Positions 46,192 to 55,681 of a DNA stretch of 64,000 nt are shown here, piece by piece (position 1 is the first letter of the stretch; every line of letters starts with the position of its first letter). Under the pieces are notes generated by a model. It ran no database searches. It saw only the letters and a list, made by a program, of their open reading frames with translations, and was not told the origin of the DNA. This DNA is from Bacillota bacterium. GTDB taxonomy: Bacteria; Bacillota; UBA4882; UBA8346. The DNA lies in NCBI GenBank assembly GCA_023401925.1, contig JAEXDA010000004.1, positions 155,936 through 219,935 of the forward strand, given 5' to 3'. Both the position numbers and the translations under genes were made by a program.

Positions 46192-46530
46192 ATGCTGCCA
46201 AAAAACTTTAAACATTGGGTCAATGAAGAAGTAGCTAAACAGCTTGATCGGGATGGTTTTTTGAGTCTTCCCCTTAAAATGCGAATTGGTATTCTTATGT
46301 TAATGGGTTCTTTTACCATCGGCTATGGATATCCCATTTTGGCATTGATTATTGCCGGATTGAAGCATCAATTATCTTTCGGATTGGTAAATGGATCGAT
46401 TGTCTATGCAATCAGCTGGGTTGTTGGTGCAGTTGGTTTGATGCTGGCTGGAAAAGGCTGTATAAAGTACCCGATTTATTTTTTTGCAAAATTTATGAAA
46501 AAGGCATTTCCAAATTATTTCCAAAAGTAA
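46192..46530 (+). CDS. Small membrane protein
   Basis: A 112-residue protein with two hydrophobic helices (about 30-55, 65-90) and a basic, amphipathic N and C terminus (LPKNFKHWVNEEVAKQL, FAKFMKKAFPNYFQK). I do not recognise a family. TTG 46186 is an alternative start. It sits between exported-protein and deacetylase genes in the lipid cluster. Confidence 0.6.
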   Translation: MLPKNFKHWVNEEVAKQLDRDGFLSLPLKMRIGILMLMGSFTIGYGYPILALIIAGLKHQLSFGLVNGSIVYAISWVVGAVGLMLAGKGCIKYPIYFFAKFMKKAFPNYFQK

Positions 46531-46556
46531 AATAGTTGATTGGATAAAACAACGAT

Positions 46557-47342
46557 ATGACATTCACTTTTTATCAGCTAACAAAAATTTCGGTTTTCGT
46601 CAGTGTTTTAATTGCCGCTTTAACGTTTTTCATCACCCGTTCGTTTCTTTTATTCATCTGGTGTCTGGTTATCATTTTTTTCTTCCGGGAGATTCTCTAT
46701 ATATACGGTATGTTTTCGGTTCGCTCCAACTTTTTTTTTAAAACAGTGAAGGGCAAGGAATTTTTCCTTCACCATGAAGGGCCGAATACGTCTGGAATCT
46801 TATTCCGGTTTGATGACGGACCTCACCCGGTTTATACCCCTCAAATTTTGGATATTTTAAAATCGGAAGGAATTCAGGCTCTCTTTGCCGTAACAGGAAA
46901 GAGCGCTGAAATGTATCCGGAAATCGTTCAAAGAATGCATAGGGAAAATCACATGATTGCCAATCATACCTATTCTCATCCCTTGAACATTCTTTTTTTA
47001 GGTTACCACCGAATTCGGAAAGAAGTAACACGGACCAGTGTTATTATTGAGAATATAACCGGGGTGAAGCCCAGATATTTTTGCCCGCCGATAGGCCATA
47101 AAAATCAAATCATCGGCAAAGTCATCAAAGATTTGGGTTTAATTCCCGTCATGTGGGATATCCGGACCTGGGATACTCGTTTATGCTATGAAAAAATAAT
47201 GGCACAAATCAAGAAAAAAATAAAATCTCCGGCGATTATTGTGTTTCATGATTCCATTATTCATAGCAAGACCGATCGGGAATCCACCGTGCTTGCAGTG
47301 AAGGAAACGATCCGGTTTCTTAAAGAACAACATTATTTTTGA
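46557..47342 (+). CDS. Membrane-anchored polysaccharide deacetylase (CE4)
   Basis: A 261-residue NodB-homology deacetylase with two N-terminal hydrophobic helices. The metal triad is in FRFDDGPHP (Asp) and NHTYSHPLN (HxxxH), and RYFCPPIGHKN and GLIPVMWDIRTWDT are further motifs. It removes N-acetyl groups from amino-sugars, for example on a glycolipid head group or peptidoglycan. Position between the glycosyltransferases and acyltransferase suggests processing of the sugar anchor, perhaps to free an amine for acylation. Confidence 0.87.
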   Translation: MTFTFYQLTKISVFVSVLIAALTFFITRSFLLFIWCLVIIFFFREILYIYGMFSVRSNFFFKTVKGKEFFLHHEGPNTSGILFRFDDGPHPVYTPQILDILKSEGIQALFAVTGKSAEMYPEIVQRMHRENHMIANHTYSHPLNILFLGYHRIRKEVTRTSVIIENITGVKPRYFCPPIGHKNQIIGKVIKDLGLIPVMWDIRTWDTRLCYEKIMAQIKKKIKSPAIIVFHDSIIHSKTDRESTVLAVKETIRFLKEQHYF

Positions 47343-47367
47343 TTTTATTCACTCGGAGAATGCCGCA

Positions 47368-48108
47368 ATGGCCATAAAAATAAAACAGCTTCTGTTCAAT
47401 TTTTATTATGGGTCGATGTTTACGATGGTTACGATCTTATTTTTTATTTTTTTGCCACTATATTTGTTGGCTTCAGTCGCTTTTTTTAAACGAAAAATCG
47501 ATGCTGCTCTGCGCAGGGGAATTGTTGTATACGGATGGATTCTCGTTACAATCATTCCTTTTTTTGCACCGGTTGAGGTTGAGTCCCGTACAGAAAACCC
47601 TCAATTTCCTGCCATTGTGGTAGCCAATCATAGCTCGGCGATCGATCCTTTTCTGTTTGGCGCCTTGCTTATTGACGCTTGTTTCATTGCAACCTGGCCT
47701 TTCAAAATACCGGTATATGGAATTCTGATGCGCCTGGCAAGGTATGTCAGCGCCAACGACGGTTGGGAGATAATTTGCCGGAAGTGCGCCGCGGTTCTTG
47801 ATTCGGGTACTTCGATTATTATTTGGCCGGAGGGGCACCGCTCCAAAGATGGCAGTTTGGGCCGTTTCCGAAATGGCGCATTTTCTCTGGCAGTGAAGAC
47901 CGGATTTCCCATACTGCCGGTTTGTATCATCGGATCGGGGAAATTCCTGCCCCCGGGTAAAAAAGTGATGTGCCCGGCCACAATTAAATTAATATTACTC
48001 GACCCGATTTTTCCGGATGTTCATAATAATCCCGAGGAAGAAACGATCCGGATGCGAAAAGCCGCCAAATTCGTTATTCAAAAGACCCTTGATGAACACA
48101 ACCAATAG
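47368..48108 (+). CDS. 1-acyl-glycerol-3-phosphate acyltransferase (PlsC-like)
   Basis: A 246-residue LPLAT of PlsC type: N-terminal hydrophobic segments (residues 10-65), VVANHSSAIDPFLFGALL (NHxxxxD), WPEGHRSKDGSLGRFRNGAFSLAVKTGFPILPV (EGxRS plus substrate pocket). It can acylate a lysophospholipid or glycolipid with the cluster's acyl-ACP. Together with the LpxL-like enzyme at 33966 the cluster has two acyltransferases. Confidence 0.9.
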   Translation: MAIKIKQLLFNFYYGSMFTMVTILFFIFLPLYLLASVAFFKRKIDAALRRGIVVYGWILVTIIPFFAPVEVESRTENPQFPAIVVANHSSAIDPFLFGALLIDACFIATWPFKIPVYGILMRLARYVSANDGWEIICRKCAAVLDSGTSIIIWPEGHRSKDGSLGRFRNGAFSLAVKTGFPILPVCIIGSGKFLPPGKKVMCPATIKLILLDPIFPDVHNNPEEETIRMRKAAKFVIQKTLDEHNQ

Positions 48109-48149
48109 AAACCGTTTCCGAATTGGAAGAGTTTTGAAAGAGGAGAAAA

Positions 48150-48812
48150 ATGTTAATTCACGTTAAAAATGTTTCAAAGATTTATACAATGGGTAAGGTT
48201 GAGATGAAAGCCCTCCAAAATGTTAACCTGGCTATCGAAAAGGGCGATTTTATATCCCTGATGGGGCCATCGGGAGCCGGAAAGTCAACCTTACTTCATA
48301 TCATTGGTTGCCTGGACAACCCAACGGAAGGCACTGTTGAAATATACGGACAGAAAATTCAAAATATGAAGGACAGTCAATTGTCAGTCTTTCGCAATCG
48401 TCATATCGGCTTCATCTTTCAAAGTTTTAACTTGATGTCGGTTTTAAATGTTTATGAAAATGTTGAGTATCCGCTGATGATTCGGGGCGAAAAAGTGGAT
48501 AGAGACAGAGTGCTGAAAATCATCGAATCCGTCGGCTTGATTGATTATTTGAAACACCGTCCCGACGAGCTTTCCGGCGGACAGAGACAAAGGGTGGCGA
48601 TTGCCAGGGCCCTGGTAACCAACCCCGACATTATATTGGCGGATGAGCCCACAGCAAACCTTGATTCAAAAACCGGGGAGAAAATCATTTCCCTTTTATT
48701 GGAACTGAATACAAACCATAAGGTAACTTTTTTATTTTCTACCCATAATGAGATGGTTTCCAAATACGCCAAACGGGTTATTAACATTCTTGATGGTGAG
48801 CTTAGAGAATAA
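48150..48812 (+). CDS. LolD/MacB-type ABC transporter ATPase
   Basis: A 220-residue ATPase. Walker A GPSGAGKST, signature LSGGQRQRVAIARAL, Walker B DIILADEPTANLD and the Q-loop FQSFNLM are intact. Close in pattern to LolD, which energises extraction of lipoproteins from the inner membrane. It heads a block with two FtsX-like permeases and a LolA-like protein. Confidence 0.93.
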   Translation: MLIHVKNVSKIYTMGKVEMKALQNVNLAIEKGDFISLMGPSGAGKSTLLHIIGCLDNPTEGTVEIYGQKIQNMKDSQLSVFRNRHIGFIFQSFNLMSVLNVYENVEYPLMIRGEKVDRDRVLKIIESVGLIDYLKHRPDELSGGQRQRVAIARALVTNPDIILADEPTANLDSKTGEKIISLLLELNTNHKVTFLFSTHNEMVSKYAKRVINILDGELRE

Positions 48813-48826
48813 GGAACGAGGGAAAC

Positions 48827-50053
48827 ATGCTTATTTTCATAAAGATAGCATTTCGCAATTTACTTAAAAATCCTCGTCGTTCAATAAAAACGATGCTTTC
48901 GATCGCTATTGGGCTAAGCGCCTGTTTGTTGGTTCAGGGTTTTATGTCCCATACGCTTTTAGGTTTGCGGGAATCCATCATCCATGGTGGAATCGGACAT
49001 ATTCAGATTTATCACCAAGGTTACCTTGGAGCCTCCAATGAAGACAGCTATCAATATTTGGTAACGAATTCGCAAAGGGTGTTTCAGGAGTTTAAAAAAG
49101 TCCCCGGAATTAAACTCTTTGCGCCCCGTCTTGGCTTCCAAGGGATGATTTCATCCGGAGATAAAAGTGGGATTTTTATGGGAAGCGCCTGGATTCCCCA
49201 GGAGGAGCAAAAATTAAATTCTTTAACGGTGTTACAAAGCGGGTCCTTTTTACGAGAGGATAAACCATTTGGGGTGGTTATCGGCAGCGGTCTGGCCCGC
49301 AAGCTCCATGTAGGTGTTGGGGACACGGTAACTTTAATGTCGACCATCAAGGGCGGAGGAGTAAACGCTCTCGATGTGGAAATCATCGGGATTGTGGAAG
49401 CTCAGATTAAAGCCTATAACGATGTGTTATTGATGGCCAATCTACGGACGATTCAAACCTTTATGGATTTGCCGAACTCGGTAAGCTGTGTAATTTTATT
49501 GTTGGACAAGACCGGTAGTCTGGAAAAGACGATGCCATATATTGAAAAAATTTGCGTGAAACTAGGACTGGAGCATCGCGACTGGAGCCAATTGGCTGGA
49601 ATACAGTACTCCCAACCCAAGCTCTTTTATGATTTAGTATATTTGCTGATCATGGTGATTATTGTATTGGTGGTTATTATGTCGATTATCAACACCTTAA
49701 ATCTTTCAATGCAAGAGAGGATTAAAGAAATTGGGACAATCCGCTCTCTGGGTACTACAAGGATCCAAGTCGGGAAGATATTTATTTCCGAAAGTTTTTT
49801 CATCGGCTTCATCGGCGGTTTGCTTGGCATTGTCATCGGTTACAGTTTAGCGGGTATTTTTAATGCCCTCGGCGGTATTCCCATTCCACCTCCTCCGGGA
49901 CATGCCAGGGGATATATAGCTTTTTTCAGGCCCGATTTTATTCAGGCGCTTTGGTTATGGATGCTGTTTTTGATGACAGCGACAGGGGCTGGATTTTATC
50001 CGGCATTCCGGGCTGCCCGGTTACGAATCATTGATGCCCTTCACCGGATTTAA
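48827..50053 (+). CDS. FtsX/LolC-E-like ABC permease 1
   Basis: A 408-residue permease with one N-terminal helix (about 20-40), a large periplasmic domain (45-265), then three helices (about 275-300, 325-350, 380-400), the MacB-PCD plus FtsX layout. Motifs: RSIKTMLSIAIGLSACLLVQGF, INTLNLSMQERIKEIGTIRSLGTTRIQVGKIFISESFF. It forms a heterodimer with the next permease, like LolC and LolE. Confidence 0.9.
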   Translation: MLIFIKIAFRNLLKNPRRSIKTMLSIAIGLSACLLVQGFMSHTLLGLRESIIHGGIGHIQIYHQGYLGASNEDSYQYLVTNSQRVFQEFKKVPGIKLFAPRLGFQGMISSGDKSGIFMGSAWIPQEEQKLNSLTVLQSGSFLREDKPFGVVIGSGLARKLHVGVGDTVTLMSTIKGGGVNALDVEIIGIVEAQIKAYNDVLLMANLRTIQTFMDLPNSVSCVILLLDKTGSLEKTMPYIEKICVKLGLEHRDWSQLAGIQYSQPKLFYDLVYLLIMVIIVLVVIMSIINTLNLSMQERIKEIGTIRSLGTTRIQVGKIFISESFFIGFIGGLLGIVIGYSLAGIFNALGGIPIPPPPGHARGYIAFFRPDFIQALWLWMLFLMTATGAGFYPAFRAARLRIIDALHRI

Positions 50054-50064
50054 AGGAGATGGAT

Positions 50065-51288
50065 ATGTTTTATTTGAAGATCGGTTATCGAAATATTATT
50101 AAAAATTACCGGCGCTCTTTGATTACCATGACTTCCATCATCATTGGCATGGTTGCCTGCCTGTTGACCCATGGTTTTTTTAATTGGAATATTAATGAAC
50201 TGAAAGAGTCAATGATTCATAATGGAATCGGCCATTATCAGCTATATGCGGCTGGTTACTCCAAATACGGCAATGATGATTCATACCAGTATTTGATACC
50301 GGATACAGCACCCATTATGAGAGAATTAGGAAGAATTCCTCAAGTTGAGCTGGTCACGGCCCGGATGACATTCAGCGGTATTTTGGCATCCGCTACTCAA
50401 TCTACCGTGGTTACCGGTGAAGCCGGGAATCCCGAAAATGAAAAGAAACTGAATTCCAACTCTTATCTGGTAAAGGGAAGCTATTTAAACAATAAAGAAC
50501 CTGATGGGATCATGATTGGCAACGGGGTGGCCAAAAAGCTTTCAGTCAAAATCGGAGATACCTTAACCTTGATGGGAAACATGAGGGACGGTGGGATTAA
50601 TGCCGTCGACTTAAAACTAGTCGGCATTACCCGCAGTGGTTATTCAGAATTGGACAATTTGTCAGTCGTCACATCGTTGAGTGTGATCCAAAATCTGTTA
50701 GGGATTGACAACAGTGTGCAAAAGATGGTCATCCTCTTAAAAGATACCGGAGATACATCAGGAATGGTTCCCTCACTGACCCGGATTTCTAAAAAATATC
50801 ATCTTGAATACCGGAATTGGGAAAGTTTAGCTGAGTTTTACCACAGTCTCAAGTTAATGTATAATGTGGTTTTTGATATTATTATTTTTATCGTATTGGC
50901 AATTGTCGTTTTTACCATATCCAATACAGTAAACATGAATCTTTCCGAGAGATTTCGTGAAATAGGGACCATTCGGGCACTCGGCGCCAAAAGGGGCCAG
51001 GTTGCTTGGATATTTATCGTGGAAAGCTTATTGTTAGGATTGATCGGCGGATTGATAGGACTGTTGATTAGTTATTTATTGATCGGTCTTACTGAATTGA
51101 TTGGCGGTTTACCGGTAGTAATCCATGGAACTCAAAAGCCGGTGTTGATGCACGTATTTTTTCATCCGACTCTAGCGGGAATTATCGTTTGTATGGTGTT
51201 GTTTTCCCTGGTGGCGATGGCCGCCTCCATCTTTCCTTCCCGGAGAGCATCGAGAATTTCCATTACCGAGGCTTTACGATGGATTTAA
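50065..51288 (+). CDS. FtsX/LolC-E-like ABC permease 2
   Basis: A 407-residue permease of the same layout as its upstream neighbour; the two start alike (MFYLKIGYRNIIKNYRRS against MLIFIKIAFRNLLKNPRRS), so ATG 50065 is preferred over ATG 50059, which abuts the AAAGGAG site. Conserved ISNTVNMNLSERFREIGTIRALGAKRGQVAWIF in the C-terminal half. Gene duplication produced the pair. Confidence 0.9.
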   Translation: MFYLKIGYRNIIKNYRRSLITMTSIIIGMVACLLTHGFFNWNINELKESMIHNGIGHYQLYAAGYSKYGNDDSYQYLIPDTAPIMRELGRIPQVELVTARMTFSGILASATQSTVVTGEAGNPENEKKLNSNSYLVKGSYLNNKEPDGIMIGNGVAKKLSVKIGDTLTLMGNMRDGGINAVDLKLVGITRSGYSELDNLSVVTSLSVIQNLLGIDNSVQKMVILLKDTGDTSGMVPSLTRISKKYHLEYRNWESLAEFYHSLKLMYNVVFDIIIFIVLAIVVFTISNTVNMNLSERFREIGTIRALGAKRGQVAWIFIVESLLLGLIGGLIGLLISYLLIGLTELIGGLPVVIHGTQKPVLMHVFFHPTLAGIIVCMVLFSLVAMAASIFPSRRASRISITEALRWI

Positions 51289-51322
51289 ATAAATTTTGTA
51301 TGAGTTGTCAAAAGGAGGACAA

Positions 51323-52063
51323 ATGAAATTATTGAAGTACTTGACGGTTATGGGTCTGACTTTATTGCTGTGCGCGCCGGTAAACGGGAGCGGGCTTACA
51401 GCCGAAGAAATTATCCAAAAGGTTGATGCCCATAATTTCATTGCCAATAATTTTGAAATGACCATCCGTGTCGAAACTTACAATAAAAACAGGACCCAAG
51501 CTCCCACGGTTATGAAGGGTTATGTGAATGACGGGGAGATGACTTCGCTCGTCTTTTTGGAACCAGCCAATATGAAAGACCGTAAAATCGTAATCAAAGG
51601 CAACGATATGTGGATTATCATCCCGAAGGTCAAGAATCCCATCCATGTTACACCCTCTCAAAAACTGATGGGTGGTATATCTTACGGCGATGTTGTGAAA
51701 GTTAGATATGCCAATGACTTTCAGGCTAAAATCAATGGTGAAGAAGAAATTACCGGCCTAAATTCCGACGGGACGAACTCTTCCACTCAAAATTGCTATA
51801 TTCTTGAATTAACTGCCAAAGAAGCGAAGCAAAGTTATCATAAAATTATGATTTGGGTTGAACAGCAAGATTTTCTTCCTGTCAAAGCGGATTTTTATGC
51901 CCTTAGCGGTAAAAAAATGATGACTGTTTTTTATACCGGAACCAAACAATTGAACGGCAAAACGATTGTCACAAAGCTGTTTCTATTGGATCAAATGAAT
52001 GTTGCCAAACATGTTTCGGTTGAGTATTCAGATATTAAAATCAATAGCGGATCTCAAAATTAA
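51323..52063 (+). CDS. LolA-like outer membrane lipoprotein-sorting protein
   Basis: A 246-residue periplasmic protein with a signal peptide (KYLTVMGLTLLLCAPVNGSG) and the PF17131-type LolA-like fold: AEEIIQKVDAHNF, MTIRVETYNKNR, MKGYVNDGEMTSLVFLEPANMKDRKIVIKG, MWIIIPKVKNPIHV. Such proteins carry a hydrophobic lipid moiety across the periplasm. AAGGAGG precedes ATG 51323. With the ABC genes it forms a Lol-like export route for the cluster product. Confidence 0.88.
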   Translation: MKLLKYLTVMGLTLLLCAPVNGSGLTAEEIIQKVDAHNFIANNFEMTIRVETYNKNRTQAPTVMKGYVNDGEMTSLVFLEPANMKDRKIVIKGNDMWIIIPKVKNPIHVTPSQKLMGGISYGDVVKVRYANDFQAKINGEEEITGLNSDGTNSSTQNCYILELTAKEAKQSYHKIMIWVEQQDFLPVKADFYALSGKKMMTVFYTGTKQLNGKTIVTKLFLLDQMNVAKHVSVEYSDIKINSGSQN

Positions 52064-52327
52064 GAGGGATTTTTACTATTTGGGAAGGATTCCCGATATC
52101 CGGTTTGGTTTCTTTAAGTCTTAAAGCCTTGAAGATATCAAGGAATTGGGCTATTTCCTTTTGCAAAAACAAGCATCATGAAGTATAATAAATAATAAGT
52201 TAGAATTTTTTTAATGTTTTTCTCTTTGTTATTGGGTTTTAGACTCATTTTTTAAAATGGTAAAAATTGTTATAATTAACCGGATTTCAATTTTTGATCC
52301 AAAAGTTAAAGATGAAGGGAAATAAAT

Positions 52328-53053
52328 ATGACAAAAAAAGTTGCCTTCATTACCGGGGCAAGCCGGGGAATCGGCGCCTCAATCGCTTTAAGATTGGCTG
52401 CTGACGGATATCACATCTGGGCCAATTATCGAAGCAATCATGAGGCTGCAACACAGTTGCAACAAAAGATCGAAGCGATCGGGCAGGAATGCCTGTTGCT
52501 TCCTTTTGACGTCGGTTCGATGGAAGAGACGGAAAAGGTATTGCAGCCCATGTTGGAAGGGGAGATTCCGGAAGTATTGGTCAATAATGCCGGTATTACA
52601 AGAGATTCACTATTGGTTTGGATGACGGATAAGGATTGGCATGATGTAATCGATACTACCTTAAACGGCTATTTTAACGTAACCAAAAAAGTGGTTTTTT
52701 ATATGATGCAGAAACGAAAAGGATCGATTATCAATATTTCTTCAACGGCGGGGCAAAGCGGTTTGCCCGGACAAAGCAATTACTCTGCAGCGAAGGCGGG
52801 GATTATCGGCGCCAGCAAATCGCTTGCCCTTGAAGTTGCGGGCCGGGGAATTAGGGTGAATGTGGTTGCTCCGGGTTTTATCGAAACCGAAATGACCTCC
52901 AATTTGCCTTTGAAGGAAATTGTCGAAAGGATTCCCATGAAAAGAATGGGTAATCCTGACGAAGTGGCCTCGGTTGTTTCATTTTTATGCTCTCCCGGGG
53001 CTTCCTATATAACGGGGCAAACTATTGCGGTGAATGGTGGAATTTATGTATAA
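52328..53053 (+). CDS. Cluster-specific 3-oxoacyl-ACP reductase (FabG-like)
   Basis: A 241-residue SDR: TGASRGIGASIA, NNAGITRDSLLVWM, NISSTAGQSG, YSAAK (Tyr/Lys present) and VAPGFIETEMT. Similar to the FabG-type reductase of aryl polyene clusters (ApeQ-like). It would reduce the 3-keto group after each condensation. It begins the second biosynthetic block and overlaps the next KS gene by 8 bases. The 264-base gap upstream (52064-52327) contains no gene. Confidence 0.9.
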   Translation: MTKKVAFITGASRGIGASIALRLAADGYHIWANYRSNHEAATQLQQKIEAIGQECLLLPFDVGSMEETEKVLQPMLEGEIPEVLVNNAGITRDSLLVWMTDKDWHDVIDTTLNGYFNVTKKVVFYMMQKRKGSIINISSTAGQSGLPGQSNYSAAKAGIIGASKSLALEVAGRGIRVNVVAPGFIETEMTSNLPLKEIVERIPMKRMGNPDEVASVVSFLCSPGASYITGQTIAVNGGIYV

Positions 53054-54260
53054 AGTCGCTATTGTCGGCATGGGAATTGTATCATCCCTGGGATCGGATT
53101 ATCAAACCGTTACCGATTCACTGCGTCGTGGAGCTTCGGGTGTGGTTATTGATCCCCAAAGGGTGGAACTGGGTTTCCGAAGCCCATTAACGGGTAAAAT
53201 CAAGGGATTTGTCAAACCCGAATTAAAAAACAAACAACTCCGGACCATGACGGAAGAAACGGTACAAGCTTATTCAGCTGCTATTAATGCTTATACGCAG
53301 GCCGGATGGAATGAGGAAGAACTCGCTAGCCCCCAAACCGGCCTTATACTTGGTAACGATAGTACTACGATTCCGGTTTCGGATTCGATAGAAATCGTTA
53401 AAAATGAAAAAAGAACTTTGCCGATTGGAGCCACCCGGGTTTTTATGTCTTTGAATTCCCACATCACGATGAATTTAAATACAATGCTGCAAACCCAGGG
53501 TGCAAGTTGGACAATCAGCGGCGCTTGTGCTAGTGGCGGACATGCCATTGGTCAGTCGGCCGATTTAATTGCCAGCGGAAGACAGGAGCGGATTCTTTGC
53601 GGCGGAGTGCAGGAAATTAATTGGCAAGCTGTCTGTAGTTTTGATGCTACGGAAGCTTTTTCGCTCAGAGTCGATGATCCGGCAAAGGCTTCACGGCCCT
53701 TCGATAAGCAACGGGATGGATTGGTTCCAAGCGGCGGAGCGGCAATTGTAGCCCTGGAACGGATGGATCTGGCAAAACAAAGAAATGCCGATATTTTAGG
53801 TGAAGTTCTGGGATATTCGTTTTCTTCCGATGGCTTTAAACTGTCCCTACCTTCCGGCGCCGGATTGCAACGTTGCATGAGTGATGTAATAAGCCGTGCC
53901 GGAGTCCGGGCCCAGGATATTGATTATATTTCCGCTCATGCTACTTCAACCCCGATTGGAGATCTTCGGGAAGCTGAAGCTATCTATGATATATTTGGAG
54001 AGAATATGCCATGGATTTCTTCGATAAAATCCATGACGGGCCACGAGATGTGGATGGCGGGAGCGGCTCTTGTAGTATATGGACTATTGATGTCCAGGGC
54101 AGGTTTTATAGCCCCCAATATTAATTTTACCGGTCAAGAAGAAGGGGCTCCCCCTTTAAAGATTGCTACGGAGACCATTGATAAGCAACCGCAAATGATG
54201 TTACTAAATTCGGCCGGATTTGGGGGAACTAATTCTTGCTTAATCATCAAAGCATATTAA
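53046..54260 (+). CDS. Beta-ketoacyl-ACP synthase (FabF-like)
   Basis: A 404-residue KS: catalytic Cys in SGACASGGHAIGQSADLI, His in HATSTPIGDLREA, second His in IKSMTGHEMWMAGA. The HATST in place of HGTGT and the GHEMWMAGA motif mark it as a FabB/F branch of the type seen in polyene clusters (ApeO/ApeR-like). ATG 53046 was chosen as MYKVAIVGMGIVSSLG fits KS N termini. The gene's end overlaps the FAD gene by 25 bases. Confidence 0.92.
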   Translation: MYKVAIVGMGIVSSLGSDYQTVTDSLRRGASGVVIDPQRVELGFRSPLTGKIKGFVKPELKNKQLRTMTEETVQAYSAAINAYTQAGWNEEELASPQTGLILGNDSTTIPVSDSIEIVKNEKRTLPIGATRVFMSLNSHITMNLNTMLQTQGASWTISGACASGGHAIGQSADLIASGRQERILCGGVQEINWQAVCSFDATEAFSLRVDDPAKASRPFDKQRDGLVPSGGAAIVALERMDLAKQRNADILGEVLGYSFSSDGFKLSLPSGAGLQRCMSDVISRAGVRAQDIDYISAHATSTPIGDLREAEAIYDIFGENMPWISSIKSMTGHEMWMAGAALVVYGLLMSRAGFIAPNINFTGQEEGAPPLKIATETIDKQPQMMLLNSAGFGGTNSCLIIKAY

Positions 54261-55681
54261 ACCGACGTGCGTATGATGCAATTATTGTCGGTTCGGGCAT
54301 TAGTGGTTTAACAATGGCCTTGATTTTGGCAAAACAAGGGAAAAAGGTTGCGGTTTTTGAGAGGGACAGGGAGATTGCCCCTTTAATTAGACCCTATTCT
54401 CGCAAAGGTTGTGAATGCAGTCCGGGACTCCATATTAGCGGTTGGATGGATAAAGGGGAAGTGATTGCCTCTTTTTTTAGTTATTTAAATATCGCCGATG
54501 GAGTCGAAAAAGGATTAATCGAAAAGGGATTTGGCAATGTGATTGTGGGAAGCCATTGTTATCATATTCCCAGAGGGCTTGAAAATGTTGAAAAGAGCCT
54601 TTTATCTTATTTTCCGGAAAATGCGATTGCAATCCATAATTATATCCGGCAAATTAAAAAAGTGAATGAAGATTCGTTTTATTTAAATCATCAAGCCAAT
54701 CCCAACCTTCGAAATGCCAAAGAGCTTATGAGTCCTGACAATTATACGCTTCGTGAAACTTTACAGAGGGATCACGCTTCGGAAGAACTCATCGAGGTAT
54801 TGGGAATTTTAAATAACATTCTTATCGGTAGCAAGGCTGACGAAGTGTCGTTTAAGGTTCATGCTTTGGTGCTGGGAGGTTTTTATCGTTCCTTGGGTTT
54901 TTTCACAATTGACGGGATTAAGCGATTATTGTCGAATTTCAAGCGGGAACTTGCAAGAGTTGGGGTCGAGTTGTTTTTAAATTCCGAAGTGGATGAAATT
55001 TTGATGGATAGCGATAAAAACGCCATCGGGGTCAAAACCTGCCAAGGAGAACGTTGGTTGGCTCCTCTGGTCATTGCATCATTGAATCCCAAATTATTAA
55101 ATAACGAAGTAAAATGTGAATCCTTACGTCCAATTTATCGGCGCCGCTTGGAGGAAGCGGAAAATACCTTAGGATTTTATGTGGTATTTTACAAGCTTGA
55201 AGACTTGAATGGTTTGGAATTTGAAAATTTCGTTTATTTTCATCGCGACGCAGGGATAACTTTAGGAGTCACTTTTAATCACTCGGGTCCCCATAAAATA
55301 CTTTGTGCCTTAATGGAAGACAAAGATCAGGATATAGCTTTGGATGTAGAAGAACGAACCTATCGTTCCCAGCAAAAGTTGAGATTTTTGGAAAATGCAA
55401 TTTGTGATAAATTGCCTGATTTAAATGGGAAAATGGTTTTATTGGATTTTCTCAAGCCATGGTCATTTGAACGATATACCCGTACCGTGAATGGTTCGGC
55501 TTATGGAATCAAGCAAACCTTAAATTCCATGGGATTTCAGCATCGAACTCCGATCCGGGGATTGTATTTGGTGGGTCAGGCAATTTATCCGGGTTTTTTG
55601 GGTTCGATGATTTCCAGTTTTAGTTTGGCTTGCGAATTATTTGAACCCAATGAATTTTGGCAGAGGGTAATCGATCCATGA
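54236..55681 (+). CDS. Phytoene desaturase/carotenoid isomerase-like FAD enzyme
   Basis: A 481-residue flavoprotein. The N-terminal dinucleotide fold is IIVGSGISGLTMALILAKQGKKVAVFERD and the C terminus has the CrtI/CrtISO-like GLYLVGQAIYPGFLGSMISSFSLA. No carotenoid gene is nearby. CrtI-like proteins occur in the clusters proposed for ladderane lipids, with FabF and radical SAM genes. It may desaturate or isomerise the acyl chain. The start is TTG after GGGGGAA. It overlaps both neighbours, so it belongs to the KS operon. Confidence 0.87.
   Translation: MLNHQSILNRRAYDAIIVGSGISGLTMALILAKQGKKVAVFERDREIAPLIRPYSRKGCECSPGLHISGWMDKGEVIASFFSYLNIADGVEKGLIEKGFGNVIVGSHCYHIPRGLENVEKSLLSYFPENAIAIHNYIRQIKKVNEDSFYLNHQANPNLRNAKELMSPDNYTLRETLQRDHASEELIEVLGILNNILIGSKADEVSFKVHALVLGGFYRSLGFFTIDGIKRLLSNFKRELARVGVELFLNSEVDEILMDSDKNAIGVKTCQGERWLAPLVIASLNPKLLNNEVKCESLRPIYRRRLEEAENTLGFYVVFYKLEDLNGLEFENFVYFHRDAGITLGVTFNHSGPHKILCALMEDKDQDIALDVEERTYRSQQKLRFLENAICDKLPDLNGKMVLLDFLKPWSFERYTRTVNGSAYGIKQTLNSMGFQHRTPIRGLYLVGQAIYPGFLGSMISSFSLACELFEPNEFWQRVIDP

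Noticed and set aside
54236..55681. Carotenoid biosynthesis gene
   Set aside because: No phytoene synthase or other crt gene occurs in the window and it overlaps two ketosynthase genes.
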